From Mortierella alpina (Eukaryota; Mortierellomycota; Mortierellomycetes; Mortierellales; Mortierellaceae): a stretch of 64,000 nucleotides of DNA. The stretch lies in assembly GCA_029449245.1 (NCBI GenBank), contig JANATF010000002.1:3472001-3536000 (forward strand). Direction: 5' to 3'. Both the position numbers and the translations under genes were made by a program. The notes beneath the pieces were generated by a model. That model did no database searches and was not told where the DNA came from. It worked only from the letters and a program-made list of their open reading frames with translations. Below, one piece after another: positions 12,162 through 22,660 of this stretch (position 1 is the stretch's first letter; every line of letters begins with the position of its first letter).

Positions 12162-12538
12162 GGGATAACCTATTCGGCAACCTGGGTTGTCAATATTGCA
12201 TGACAACCCCCTACAAAACCCATACAAAGTCATTTTTCGTTTTCTTCTCGCCAACGGCGATCCTCTTAACACAATTCCTCTTTTTCACATTGGCCACGAC
12301 GCCCGACGTCCCTAGCCCCATCACCGCACGTTTGTTTCCAAATATCTACTCCTACCATCTCTCCACGCTCAAAAAAGTGATTTCTTCATACGAGTAGCGG
12401 CCTGAAGACAACTTAAGGATTGTCAACAGAGAGACAGCGCGAAGAGACGTGTTCTGATGTATTTTGGCGTCTCCATCGTTACATTTGAAGCAGCAGGGTA
12501 AAAAAGTTGTTTACATGGGTTGCCGAATAGGTTCTCCC
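12162..12538. mobile_element. 377-bp non-autonomous DNA transposon (MULE-like MITE) with 9-bp target duplication
   Basis: Ends are 21-bp terminal inverted repeats differing at one base: GGGATAACCTATTCGGCAAC(C) on the left, and the reverse complement GGGAGAACCTATTCGGCAAC(C) on the right. It is flanked by AAAAGAAAA at 12153-12161 and again at 12539-12547, a 9-bp target duplication. The other inverted-repeat arm keeps the empty site (GAAAAAGAAAAGGAGC, minus strand near 29160-29180). No coding potential. A subterminal hairpin GGGTTGTCA/TGACAACCC sits at 12184-12209. A 9-bp duplication fits Mutator-like elements; the superfamily is inference. Confidence 0.88.
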
Positions 12539-12567
12539 AAAAGAAAAGGAGCATTGCCAAAATGGAG

Positions 12568-12758
12568 GGAACAACATATATACACACGGGTGTGTATCTA
12601 TATATACACGGGGGCGTGTTTATATGTTCATGTCGGGTGTATGCAACACGGAAAACCTGGATGCACAGGGATGTGTATGGCTGAATACACTGGAGTGTGT
12701 ATGGAAGCGTGTCCTGAGAAAACCCCTTTAGATACACACCCCTACTCCTACCTCTACC
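12568..12758 (+). repeat. Palindromic GTGT-type tract, copy I (arm 1)
   Basis: A run of imperfect palindromes of the form ATACAC-GGG-GTGTAT spaced about 25-35 bp apart, ending in GATACACACCCC. Three further copies are in the window (13345-13515, 28211-28383 and 28966-29158). No protein is encoded. Confidence 0.8.
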
Positions 12759-13344
12759 TTTTTTCGCCCAAAGCATGCCTCCATGTATTGATAATGGCTA
12801 TGCCGGCTATCCTTGTGAATAAGAGCCCGAACGACTCTCACATAGGTTGAGAATGGCAAGAGTATTATTGTAGAGAGCAATAACTCCATGAATGAGATTG
12901 ATTTTCCTTTCTCCATGACACCCTGCGCTCGAAATTGACGTGGAGCGCCAATCAACCAGCCATTGAAGTGCTGTAATACATCCATTGATCCACAACAGAC
13001 CAGCCTGAAAGCGAAACGGTGACCAAAAGCAAGGTTGATTGATATTCTTGCTGGTAGCTACGAGCTCCCGTGTCATGCCAATCATACCGTCACTCTTCGC
13101 GTAGGACTGTGAGGATACGCGCGCGCGTGAGAAGGAGGAAAAGACACAAATGACGCAGAACATTACGAGCAATTACCGTGAATCTATGATTTATGAAAAC
13201 CGTGGCCGTGACAGAGGAGACAGTGGAGAGCTATGGTAATATAAGATGAAGCCATTGCCTAGGGATCCAAACCCATATAACGCGCTGCTTAGGCATTCAT
13301 ACCACCCTCGAGTCGCACTTCATCACCATGTTCATGAAAAACAA

Positions 13345-13515
13345 AGTAGGGGAGGTGTGTATCTAAAAGGGTTTTCACAGGACACGCTTCCATACACTCC
13401 CCTGTGTGTTCAGCCATGCACACCCCCGTGTATGTATCTTTTCACCTAAGAATAAATTATATACACGGAGGGGGGTGTATATACAGATACACACCCGTGT
13501 GCATGTATGTTCTTC
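13345..13515 (-). repeat. Palindromic GTGT-type tract, copy II (arm 1, opposite orientation)
   Basis: Same sequence family and order of palindromes as copy I when read on the minus strand: ACACGGGTGTGTAT, ATACACGGGGGTGTGCAT, then GATACACACCTCCCC. Confidence 0.8.
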
Positions 13516-13610
13516 CAAAATGGAGTTTGCATCCATTGATTCCTGGAAGTTCGGGAGGGGAAAAGAGCAAAAGTTAAGCAACTCACGGATGAGTTGTTGA
13601 TGAACGCAAG

Positions 13611-13683
13611 CGCCCAACGTGGGGGTCGAACCCACAGCCTTCAGATTAAGAGTCTGACGCTCTACCGATTGAGATAGCCGGGC
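13611..13683 (-). tRNA. tRNA-Lys (anticodon CTT), copy with altered D-stem
   Basis: A 73-nt cloverleaf with acceptor GCCCGGC/GTTGGGC, anticodon arm TCAGA-CTCTTAA-TCTGA (anticodon CTT at loop positions 34-36) and T arm GTGGG-TTCGACC-CCCAC. It differs from the copy at 28029-28101 by one base: the D-stem begins TCTC rather than GCTC, so its first pair with GAGC is lost. That base is also part of the internal A-box promoter. No intron. It may be weakly transcribed or unstable, or a pseudogene. Confidence 0.85.
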
Positions 13684-13795
13684 AGATATTCGAACAATCT
13701 GATTGGTTGGAACTTTGAGATTTTCTGTACATCATGGACCTGTGAACAAATGTGCGGTCAATTAGAGAGAGAGTGACGTCACATATGTGCAATTA

Positions 13796-13880
13796 GAGAG
13801 GGTGGTGCAGTCGGTTAAGCCACATTCACTCCAATCGCGAGGTGCTGTGTTCGATTCCCGGTCAAAGTGTGCGAATCTCG
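13796..13880 (+). repeat. tRNA-like unit with A and B boxes (SINE-head candidate)
   Basis: An A-box-like TGGTGCAGTCGG at 13803-13814 and a B-box-like TGTTCGATTCC at 13848-13858 are spaced as in a tRNA, but the anticodon stem does not pair and the T stem is imperfect. It is followed directly by a long hairpin. The same unit is in arm 2 at about 27835-27920 on the other strand. Confidence 0.55.
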
Positions 13881-13881
13881 C

Positions 13882-13975
13882 GGTCAATCGCAACTTGTGT
13901 TGTAGACATCAACATATATGAGCTATAGCATATAGCTCATGAATGTTGAGATCTACAAGACAAGTGTGATTGACC
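13882..13975. repeat. 94-nt long hairpin (fold-back)
   Basis: Two arms of about 46 nt beginning GGTCAATC and ending GATTGACC fold on each other with a few mismatches around the centre TATGAGCTATA-GC-ATATAGCTCAT. The matching structure in the other arm is at 27740-27832. Confidence 0.85.
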
Positions 13976-14040
13976 TCAGTTCAAGAGCAAACAGGCCGCT
14001 GAGTGGCCTCGAGGGTCAGTGACAGAATCTTTCAAGCGGT

Positions 14041-14402
14041 AATGCTCGTCTTTCATTTTTTTTTTTGTTGTTGTTGTTGTACCTGGAAGAAGCACAAAGA
14101 CCGAAAAAAAAGAGAAGGTTATCGTTACAACAAATGACGAGTTGCTGTTTGTAGCTCTAGAGCAGCGAGAGTATCGCTGACATCACCTTCGCGTCATTCC
14201 ACCGGCTCTCAATGTTTATTGAGATTTAGGTTGTGTGCGCATCATCACTCTGACGCTCAGTCCTACTTTTGCAGCAGTTTGCATAAATACAGCGCTCGTC
14301 TCTGCACCGTCTTCTCCACAAACAACCCTGCTTCCAACTCAAGATCTCTCTACCTGCCCTCTTTCATACACCTATCCTCGCCCCACCCAGTCAAAAAAAA
14401 TA
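14041..14402. promoter_or_regulatory. Promoter region of the 73-aa membrane protein
   Basis: No gene inside. A TATA-like CATAAATACA at about 14282-14291 lies roughly 115 nt upstream of the start codon. T-rich and GTT-repeat runs occur near 14056-14081. Confidence 0.35.
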
Positions 14403-14747
14403 ATGTGTGGAACCATTGAATTCATCGCCTTTGACGGTCTGATCGTCGTGGGTGTCATCCTCCTCATCGTCTGGATCCTTGCCCTCTGCGGTATAATCAC
14501 CATCGGTAGGTTGAAATGCAAAATGAAGAAGAGAGAATCATATCTGAGGAAGCTCCTCGTTCGGGTTCCCTTTCTCATCAGTGCATCAACATGGCTCCTT
14601 GCTGATTTTTTTTCATTTTCCCCTCTAGGCACCGGTCCTCTTGAGCACATCTTCATCATCTTGGCCGTCATCTTTATCCTCGCCTGGATCTTCACCCGAT
14701 TCTGCTACGGCGGACGACGCAGATATGGCCGTCGCTCCATCGTCTAA
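14403..14747 (+). CDS. Small two-helix membrane protein (73 aa), unknown function
   Basis: Two exons, 14403-14505 and 14629-14747. The protein is almost all hydrophobic: helix 1 spans DGLIVVGVILLIVWILALCG, a short GTGPLEH loop follows, helix 2 is IFIILAVIFILAWIFTRF, and the tail is basic (GGRRRYGRRSIV). There is no cleavable signal. The basic end suggests a cytosolic C terminus. A shorter paralogue with the same intron position lies at 8429-8832, which supports this being a real gene. It is not recognisably a PMP3-type peptide and the family is unknown. It is the first gene inside the inverted repeat. Confidence 0.8.
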   Translation: MCGTIEFIAFDGLIVVGVILLIVWILALCGIITIGRLKCKMKKRESYLRKLLVRVPFLISASTWLLADFFSFSPLGTGPLEHIFIILAVIFILAWIFTRFCYGGRRRYGRRSIV

Positions 14748-14907
14748 GCAGATGGTGTTCGTACCTCAATACCTCTCACTTGTACTCTATTACTACCTTG
14801 CCTTTGCGCAATAATAAAACCAACCGATAATGACCACCTCACACGCTCTCGTGAATAGAACAGTAAACATGCAATGAAAGCGAGTCCTGTTCCTTTATTG
14901 CTTGCGG

Positions 14908-17686
14908 TTACCGACCAGGTAGAGCACTCACAAATGTGGGCTGAATCCTTTTGATTTTCGGCTTCCCGTCTGTAGCGTTGTTGCCAAGAGGTGGAGACGC
15001 GCCTGTGCTGGGGCTAGAGGTGGCCGTACTATTGCTGCTACAGGCGCTGGCAGAGTCATGGGTCGATGGCGTCACTGCACTGGACCCAGGAAGTGCGCTC
15101 ACAAACGTAGCCTGGATTCTCCTCTTCTTTGGTGTTGGCTGTTCGCTTGCTGAAGTCATGATCGAGTCGCCATCGCGTTCTGTCTTGGACGAGGTCTTTG
15201 GTGAAGCTCCATTGCTGGTCCGTGCTGCTGCTGCTGCTAAGATTGATGACGAGGAAGAGTTTCGGGACTTTGAAAAGAGTTGTTTCACCGTCGCCTTTTT
15301 ACCCTCGCCTGTTGAATCGCCCTTGTCCTGCTTTGATTTGGGTTTCGAGGGTTCCTTTGACTCCTTCGGGTCCTTTTGTTCGGCAATCGAGAGTCCATTG
15401 AGTTTTTGAAGCATACCCGCAGTAGCGGCGATCGAAGCTGCCGAATCCAACGGCTCGTTAAGCGCCATCGTTGCATTGCCCGCGGTCGGCAGGAGATCCA
15501 TCACATCCTTTGGCGGTGTGTAAATAGTTCCGAGCTCGCCTTCCTCAAACGAAATGATGGAGCAGAATCCGTCCGAGGATGTGAGGATCAAATTGCAGCC
15601 GTCGCTGGACCAAGTCATGTCGGTAAATGTTGCATAGTGGATGTGAGAGACGAGAGCAAGTGCGGCCGTCTGCTGGGTATCATAGATCAATATCGAATCC
15701 TGGGTTGCCACGGCATAGATGAACCGATAATCTAGTCCAAAGACGGATGGGGCCTTGAGCTTTTCATGCTTCCCGTCTCCCTGTGCCGCCTGCTGTGGAC
15801 GCCGTTGATAGTTGTTGCCCTGCGATGGAGGTTGAAGCTGTTCCCGAAGCTCGTATAGCACCGGGCTACATTTGATAGCGACGGAGGGTTTTTTGTGACC
15901 AGGAAGATGAGCAATAGGACCTCTATTGTAGAAATACAAGTTCAAGAGGTGAGGCTGCGTCAGTAAATATGGTCGTTGGTTTTCGCCTGTTATGCAGGCC
16001 AAAAACAAAAGCGGTGCCAACAATTACTTGTTAAAGTCCCTCCGTGCATAAACGTAGACAGTGTTTCTCGTCTCTAACTCGAGAGGCTGAGGTGCGGCGC
16101 CAGACTCATCCTCCTTCAGTGCGTTGTGCTTATGGACTGGAGCCTTGTACTGACCAGCAGGTGTCAAGAGCATTGCCCCATCCGGCGTGAATGACAGTCG
16201 TCGGAAGAAAGATGTCAGTGTCTCGTCATGATAGAGGCGAAAGGATTTAGGACCAGCCCTTGCTGGCTTTGAGGCGTCGTCCTTATCCGCAGATGCATCA
16301 GCCATTTCGCTATCGCCAGCTTTGCCTTTGTTATTCGTCGAGTTTGTCGTCACTCCCGTACTTGTGGGTGGCTGTGGCACGGATCGGAGCTTGGTCAAAT
16401 CCAGCTTCGTACTCCTCCCGAGGCTGGTGACTACAACATGCCCATGCTTGTCCAGCTTGAAAGCATATATGTGGACGGATCTAAAGGTGATATATGTTGT
16501 TCAGGACTAGAAGTTGAATATCTGGATAGCATTTGCTCGGGGAGCTCCAAGTATGACTGAAAAAGTGGAAGCTTAACATACCGATCACTGCTTTGAGTAG
16601 CAACAAACTCTCCAAGAGGATCCCAGGCCACTCCCTGTACATAGTGGTGGTGATCGGCTATAACGTGGATGCACTTGGCTGAAATTCACATAAACGGCGT
16701 CAATTTAGAGCCACGTCAGTCAAGAGATATCAAGATCCAGCAGAGGCTCTTGACAACCACAAATCTTACCATCTTTAACGTCCCATATCCGAGCAGTGTT
16801 GTCGATTGATCCTGAAATGATGTACCGGCCGTCCGGAGACCATGCTAGATCATAGATATCAGAGAGTGATCCCCTCATCATAGACTGGACCCGCCACGTC
16901 TCGCGTTCAAACTCGTCTTCCTCTGATTCCCCAAATCTGCTAATAGCCTCCTTGCTCTCCGTCGGTCTCCAGAGGATAATATTCCCATCTAAAATGGTCG
17001 GTATCAATGCAGTTAGGACCTCAGAACTTGGTCAAGCTTTGCCGAGTCTCCATATTCATGGTCTCATGAAAGTACTTACCGTCTCCTGCAGACGCAAGAC
17101 ACTCCGCTAGAAAGTAAAGTAGTGCATGACGTTTAGTTGCTTCGACCTGACTCTATTTGTTGCATACAAGCTAATCAGGCTCAACGGTTGTACCTGTGGG
17201 CGAAAACCGGACCACATTCACAGCAGCCGTATGTCGATTTAAGCTGGATAGAAACTCCACGTTGGTGCTGTCCTTTTCTTTGTCCTTGACGACCTTCCAG
17301 AGCTAGAGATATTCGGTTCAAAGGTTGGTAGAATGAGTGAGCCTCATTGTTGCAACTGGCACATGCATCCGGTTAACGGCAAACGTGAAAACAAGGAGAG
17401 GGGAATTACTCGAACATTGCCGTCTCCTCCGGCTGTGGCTAGGCGTCCCTTTGGTCCTGGCTCGAAATGCGCAGAATAGATGGGCTGCTTGTCATGCCAG
17501 TGGATTTGAAGCGGCTATAACAAAAGGCAATGGCAGCGGCAGCGGCAGTAGCGTTGCTTTGATTAGTCGTCAAGGCTCTCGAGAAGGTCGGTCGTCATGC
17601 TCAGTCTCAGACCGTTGCACTGTAGATATTGACAAGCGGTGGGTTTCTGGGGACCCAGGCGGACATGCGTTTACCTTGACTCTCAT
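14908..17686 (-). CDS. CAC2: Chromatin assembly factor 1 p60 subunit (WD40)
   Basis: Eight exons (5' to 3'): 17686-17675 (12 nt, MRVK), 17514-17410, 17302-17194, 17106-17080 (27 nt), 16988-16770, 16678-16582, 16480-16028 and 15922-14908; 678 aa. It opens with [19 protein letters not shown] and carries WD repeats ([53 protein letters not shown]). The middle matches the p60/Cac2 family ([38 protein letters not shown]). The tail is disordered and has two RRI/KRI-type motifs (RRIQATF near residue 608, KRIQPTF near 665), resembling the Asf1-binding B domain. The protein deposits H3-H4 on replicating DNA as part of CAF-1 in the nucleus. Its start lies 165 nt from the RUD3 stop (same strand). Confidence 0.95.
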
Positions 17687-17851
17687 GGCGGCAGTGCTCG
17701 GGGATGATGGGGACCAGGATGTCAGGTCGCAGGAGTGAAGGAGCAACAAAAAACAAACAACGCGACATTTTTAATTTGGCGTGAGGATCGAGTCACGATT
17801 TAAATGATTGGTGGCGGGGGGAGGGGGCGTTTCTTCATGTCAATCACTCCT

Positions 17852-20800
17852 TCAAGGGCTACGGGGGTTAGCACTGTTGCTGGGGCTGTTGCCTGCAGTG
17901 TTAGCATTGCTCTCGCGGATCAGGAAGGATGCCCACATGTCAATGAAGCTCTAAAAGACATTGAAGAATGGGTGTGGTGTGAGTATTCATTATCTGTAGG
18001 GCACAACAGAACTGGAAGAAGTTATTCTTCATCAGGCATACTTCTTTCGGCTCCTGGTGTTGTCGCATCTGCTCCATTGACGGCGAGCGTGATCCAGAGG
18101 TGGTCGGCGTCATGGCACCCAGCCCGCTACCGGCTTTCCTGATTAGCCCGGCTTGCTCCCGCTGCTCGTCCGTAAACTTCAAAACGCCCGAGATGAGCTG
18201 GAGAATTTCGAACCGCTTTTGGTCTCCCCGGGGTATGTTCAAGAAGCTGATAAACAGATTCGAGATGAGTGGGCTACCGTTTCACAAAACAGAGTGTAAG
18301 AGAGAGTGAGCATGATGATGTTCAACATCAGCATGGCATGATTCGATGCACAACAGACAAGAAGCACTCACATGTCCACGGTATTCTGGCTATTCTCCTC
18401 CTTCAGTCGTCGCATTGCCTCCGTCAAATGTCCCTGCTGAATGACTGCATCGTGTCGCAGCTTTCCTATCGTCAGGTTCTTCTCCTTGACCTCTCGCTCC
18501 AACTGTCGCGCCCTCTCAACGTCGAGTGTCAAATGGCGCAGTTGTTCCTGTTTCAATATGAATGTTGAGAAGGAAAGAGACGGTCATGTTAGCCTCGCGG
18601 ACTACAATCAAAACGAGGAGTGCCGTTCAGTTCAGTTCAGATCAGATCACAAAACGAAAACTTGCCTCTGCCGCCTGCGCTCGACCTTGGTACTCTTCCA
18701 AAGACGCTTTGGAGGCGTTCAACTGGCGGTGCAGACCCTCAAGTGCAAACTGGATCTCGGATTCCTTCGCGGACTGGAACTCCTCGAGGACAGTTTGCAG
18801 GTTGTTCAGACTGATGAGTTCACGGTCAAGCTCCTGACGGAGGGATTCCTTCTCAGCACGCGCAGCATCTCTCTCGCGCTCCATAGCCCTCATATTCACC
18901 ACAGCCTGATCCTTGCTTGCCCTTTGCTCCTGTGCCATCGTCTCCCAATCTTCGCGCTCGCGCTCCTCGCGTTGCAGGCGCGACTGCAGTTCGTGGATCA
19001 GATTCTCCTTCTCGACAACCTCCGCAGAGGCATCCTCCTGAATATCAACAAGCCGTCTCCTCAGATGCTCCAGCTCGCGAGAAGTCTTTTCATAGTGATC
19101 ATGGGACGCCATAAGCTCCTCCTCCAGCTGTTTGATCGTGTGCAGGTAATCATTGTTCTGTGCGGTAAGCTGGTCTATTTGCTGTCTCAAGGTGTTGATG
19201 CTGTCCATGTCCGCCTGCAGCTTTGTTCCAAGAGTCGACTTCATGTTGGAGACGCGATCCAGCAGTGTTTTATGCTGAGACTGGAAGTGGTTGCGTTCGT
19301 TCGTCGTCTTTTGTAAGTCATCCTTTACTGTCTTGAGAAGATGTGCGTTGGTTGCCACCTCCCTTTCCAGATCCTGAATGACTGTCTCGCGTTCCTTCAG
19401 TGCCTGCGCTGCCGCAAGCGAATCCTCTTCGATTTTCTTCTCTAGAGTCTCCAGATCCTGCTTGAGACTGTGCTGAGCGGCCAACAGCTTGTTCTTTTCG
19501 ACTTCATATTCTTCTTGGAGCCTCTGTCTGGTCTGCTCCTCAGCTTCCTTCAGAGCCTTCAGGCGGTTGTTGAGATCATCCTGACTATGTGCATCGCTCT
19601 GGGATGCCGCCTTCAGATCGGCCATGACTGAATCACGCTCCTTGAGAACTGCTTCCATCTCCTTGGCCTTTTCAGACTCTATCAAGTCCAGTTTTGCCTT
19701 GAAGACACTCTGCGCTTCCAGATTTTCTATTAAAATAAAGCAGGTATGAGTTGGTATTGCCGATCCCATCCTCACAACGGTATTGAGAAATGAATATACT
19801 GTTCATTGCAGCATACCTTTCCTGAGCCTAGAGAGGTTATCCTCCAACGAGCGGTTTCCATCCTTGTAGCTATCAACTTCATCCTTTGCTCGGTTCCAGG
19901 TTGCCAAAATGCTGTCATCGGCTAACGACGGGGGCAACGCATCCTTTCTACTAGAGTCCAAAAGAGACCTGATGGCAACAGCAACAGCCTCGATCTGCGC
20001 CTCGGAGAAAACATCCTTGGACACTGCGCGACCGATAACACAAAACAAGGCGTTTCTGGCGTCAACAGTGTGCACCTGAGAATAACGCTACGATTCCTCG
20101 GCGATAATAGCCTTACCTTGCAACTCCTCCTCGAGACTCTGGATACGCTGCTGAAGTTCCTCCGATTTATCGTGGACACCATTTGTACCGCCATGAGCGG
20201 ATGGATTTGCTTTAGCTGCCTCGGCAGCTTTCAGCTCCGACTCGAGTCGTTTGACCGTTTCTATCACGACAAGGAGCAACAGTTAATTCATGTGTTCTAC
20301 GATCACTGCTGTAGGAATACTGCTTGTTAGGACTTACCTGTCATTGACGCCTCCTTCTTTTTAAAGGCGTTTTGGGCCGCCGTTGCACTTGAGAGTTCCG
20401 ACACAGTTCCCATGTATTTGGCGTTGACCTTGTGCAGCTGCTCCTGAAGCATCTTCAAGTTGTCCTGAAGCTTTTTGTTGTCGGTCTGCAAAGTAGAAGC
20501 CTTCTTCAACTCGTCAGATTCCTTGACAAGCTGAGCTTCGAGGCTGGCAATCGTCGATTTTGCCTCTGCAAGTTCCTTGGCGAGAGCTGGCGAAGGCTGC
20601 TGGGATGGGGAAGCGGGCGTCGTCTTGCTCTTGTTAACAAGCGTGGCATTCGCGTCCTTCAACATCGTAATTTCATCCTTGGCTTGCTGCAGATCGTCCT
20701 TGGCCAGCTCCAGTTGTATCGACAGGTCCGCCTGAGCATCGCTTCCCTCGTGCTTGTGTGCGGCTTGCTCCTCTAGTTTAGCCTCAAGATTCTTATTGCA

Positions 20801-21696
20801 CAGCATGGCATCTGACAGCTGTGTGTTCAGCGACTTGATCAGCTGGGCATTCTTCTCCCGCTCTGTCGTTAGCACCATCTCGAGCTCCTGGATCTTCTCG
20901 CTACTATCGTTCCTTTGCTGCTCCGAAGCGTGGTCCGATGGTGCATTATGTCCCTGGTGATGATGGGCATCCGCGATCTCTTTTGCTGCTGCTGCTGCCG
21001 CTGCTGCGAGAGCTTCACTCTTCTCAGCCTCGAGTGTCATGATTTTCGCTACGAGATTCTGCTTGTCCGTGTTCAGCGTCTTGAGTAGCCCCACTGCCCG
21101 ATTTAGCTTTTGTTCCAGCTGTTCAACCTTTTGAGCTGTTGCATCGCCCTCGGTAAGGCTCTTGAGTCGAGCTTCGTAGTTTTGCTTTGCGTGTTCCCAC
21201 TCTTGATGCTTTGCATTTAGCTTTTGTTCCAGCTGTTCAACCTTTTGAGCTGTTGCATCGCCCTCGGTAAGGCTCTGGAGTCGAGCTTCGTAGTTTTGCT
21301 TTGCGTGTTCCCACTCTTGATGCTTTGCATTCAGTTCCTCGCGGGCTCCTTCCAACTAGTGAACAAAAACAACAATGGCAACACCCAGCAACAGCATCGT
21401 TAGTGATTGGAACTCTTGCGCTACGCTCCATTGGCTAAAGCGAGTTGCTCTACATACCTGCTGGCTGAGTTGCTGCAGGGCCTCGTTTGTGCCTGGTTGA
21501 AGGTCCCCATTGGCTTCTGTGTGCGCCAATAACCAGCAAAGCGGATGGTGGAACAATGCAACGTGTCAGTCTGCCCGTCAAATATTCACATTGGGACCAC
21601 AGGAAAGAGAGCAAGAAATAAAAGAGTCTACGAACCAGCAGCGATCCTGCTGGCCAGGTTGCCTAGACTGCCGACATTCTTTGCAAGCCAGGACAT
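17852..21696 (-). CDS. RUD3: Golgin RUD3/GMAP-210 (long coiled coil with GRAB domain)
   Basis: Nine exons (5' to 3'): 21696-21636, 21516-21458, 21355-20338, 20260-20117, 20023-19817, 19726-18651, 18547-18372, 18273-18042 and 17950-17852; 1023 aa. The N terminus MSWLAKNVGSLGNLASRIAA looks like a curvature-sensing (ALPS-type) amphipathic helix. About 850 residues of coiled coil follow. Near residues 912-960 is a GRAB-like Arf-binding segment (LFISFLNIPRGDQKRFEILQ), and the tail SFIDMWASFL is typical of the family. These golgins tether vesicles at the cis-Golgi through Arf1. A 114-bp tandem duplication lies in exon 3. Two introns are less certain: the donor of exon 6 (GTGATC) and the acceptor of exon 5, chosen to keep the frame. 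Confidence 0.9.
21102..21330. repeat. 114-bp tandem duplication within RUD3 coding sequence
   Basis: Two near-identical units (starting at about 21102 and 21216) encode a 38-residue coiled-coil block with LNAKHQEWEHAKQNYEARL and SLTEGDATAQKVEQLEQ. Only a base or two differ, for example Lys versus Gln before SLTEG. Confidence 0.92.
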
Positions 21697-22660
21697 CTAC
21701 AACGATACTGCAATGGGCTGTTGTCCGCTTGAAATGGGCGTAGGGTGTTGGAGTGTTGCCTTGGAGTGCTGGGCTGGACTGTTGGAAGGGCGATGATGAA
21801 GACTGGGGAGAAGGGATGCTGGCTGTGCTGCAAGTCGAGGAAGGTTAGGTCGGAGGGTCAAGTTCTTCTTTGATGAGTGGTGGTGGGAAGTGATACTGCG
21901 ATGAGGAATGTGCAGTTGGCAGGCAGTTGGATGGGCCTGAAGAAGAACAGAGAGGAGGTGAGAGGGCGTCGAATGTGGGAACAATGGGTTGTCATATCAT
22001 ACACTTCAGATCACGTGCAGTGCTGTTGGATGCTGTCTTGCCGATCGTTTTTAGACGCGACGCGCCTATGGAGACTAGTAAAGCATTGGAGCTGCGACCA
22101 CGGCACTGTGGAGAAAGTGGAGAAAGTTCCTGAGTGCTATACCATCATCATCGCTTTCCAATGGCCCCCTTGGCCTACAAGCTACTCTACTTGTTGGACA
22201 CGCCAGTCTTCATATTGCTGGTTGTGAGGCACAGTGGCACTTTAGTAGCTTCATTAATCATTTCTCGGGCACCCAGCTAGTTCTGTTCAGGTGCGGCAAG
22301 GCACCACCCCACCACCCCCATACTGCACGCACACTGTATGCGGCGTCTAATATCAGTGGTGCGCGGACACGCTTACAGTGTTCAGTGCTCGATACAAACC
22401 CGTTGCAGTGCAGGAACAACGGCCTGCATGCTGGCGTAAACAAAAAAAAAAAAAAAAAAGGAATTTGACCCGTCTTTTTTTTCTGACTCTGATCCTCATA
22501 TTCCGTCGCTTCACTCGTCTTGACTCTTCACCTCTCACTCTCTCTCGCTCTCACTCTCTCGTTCCTCGCTCTACTCCTCTCTCCTCTCTCCTCTCTCCTT
22601 CTCCTCCTCTTCCTCCTCCCTTTCCCTCTCGCCCTCCACCCTCTACGAGTTCCGCCAGGC
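21697..22660. other. Divergent promoter region between RUD3 and ARG2
   Basis: No gene seen. It contains an 18-base A run near 22442-22459 and a pyrimidine-rich tract at 22515-22640 just before the ARG2 start, typical of a fungal core promoter or leader. Confidence 0.5.

Larger units (their letters stand above)
11826..14040. repeat. Inverted-repeat arm 1 (composite repeat with tRNA-Lys, tRNA-like unit, hairpin and palindromic tracts)
   Basis: Matches 27695-29490 in reverse complement over almost its whole length. The match is near-identical around the tRNA and hairpin parts and looser at the distal end (11826-12120). The main length difference is the 377-bp insertion at 12162-12538. Landmarks in order are a (CTGTTG)n run at 11830-11866, the insertion, a palindromic tract, about 600 bp of unique-looking sequence, a second palindromic tract in opposite orientation, tRNA-Lys, a tRNA-like unit and a long hairpin. 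Boundaries are approximate to a few tens of bases. Confidence 0.9.

Noticed and set aside
22520-22660. Upstream in-frame ATG for ARG2
   Set aside because: It would encode a Leu/Ser/Pro-rich stretch from a simple pyrimidine tract; the Met at 22661 begins a good mitochondrial presequence.
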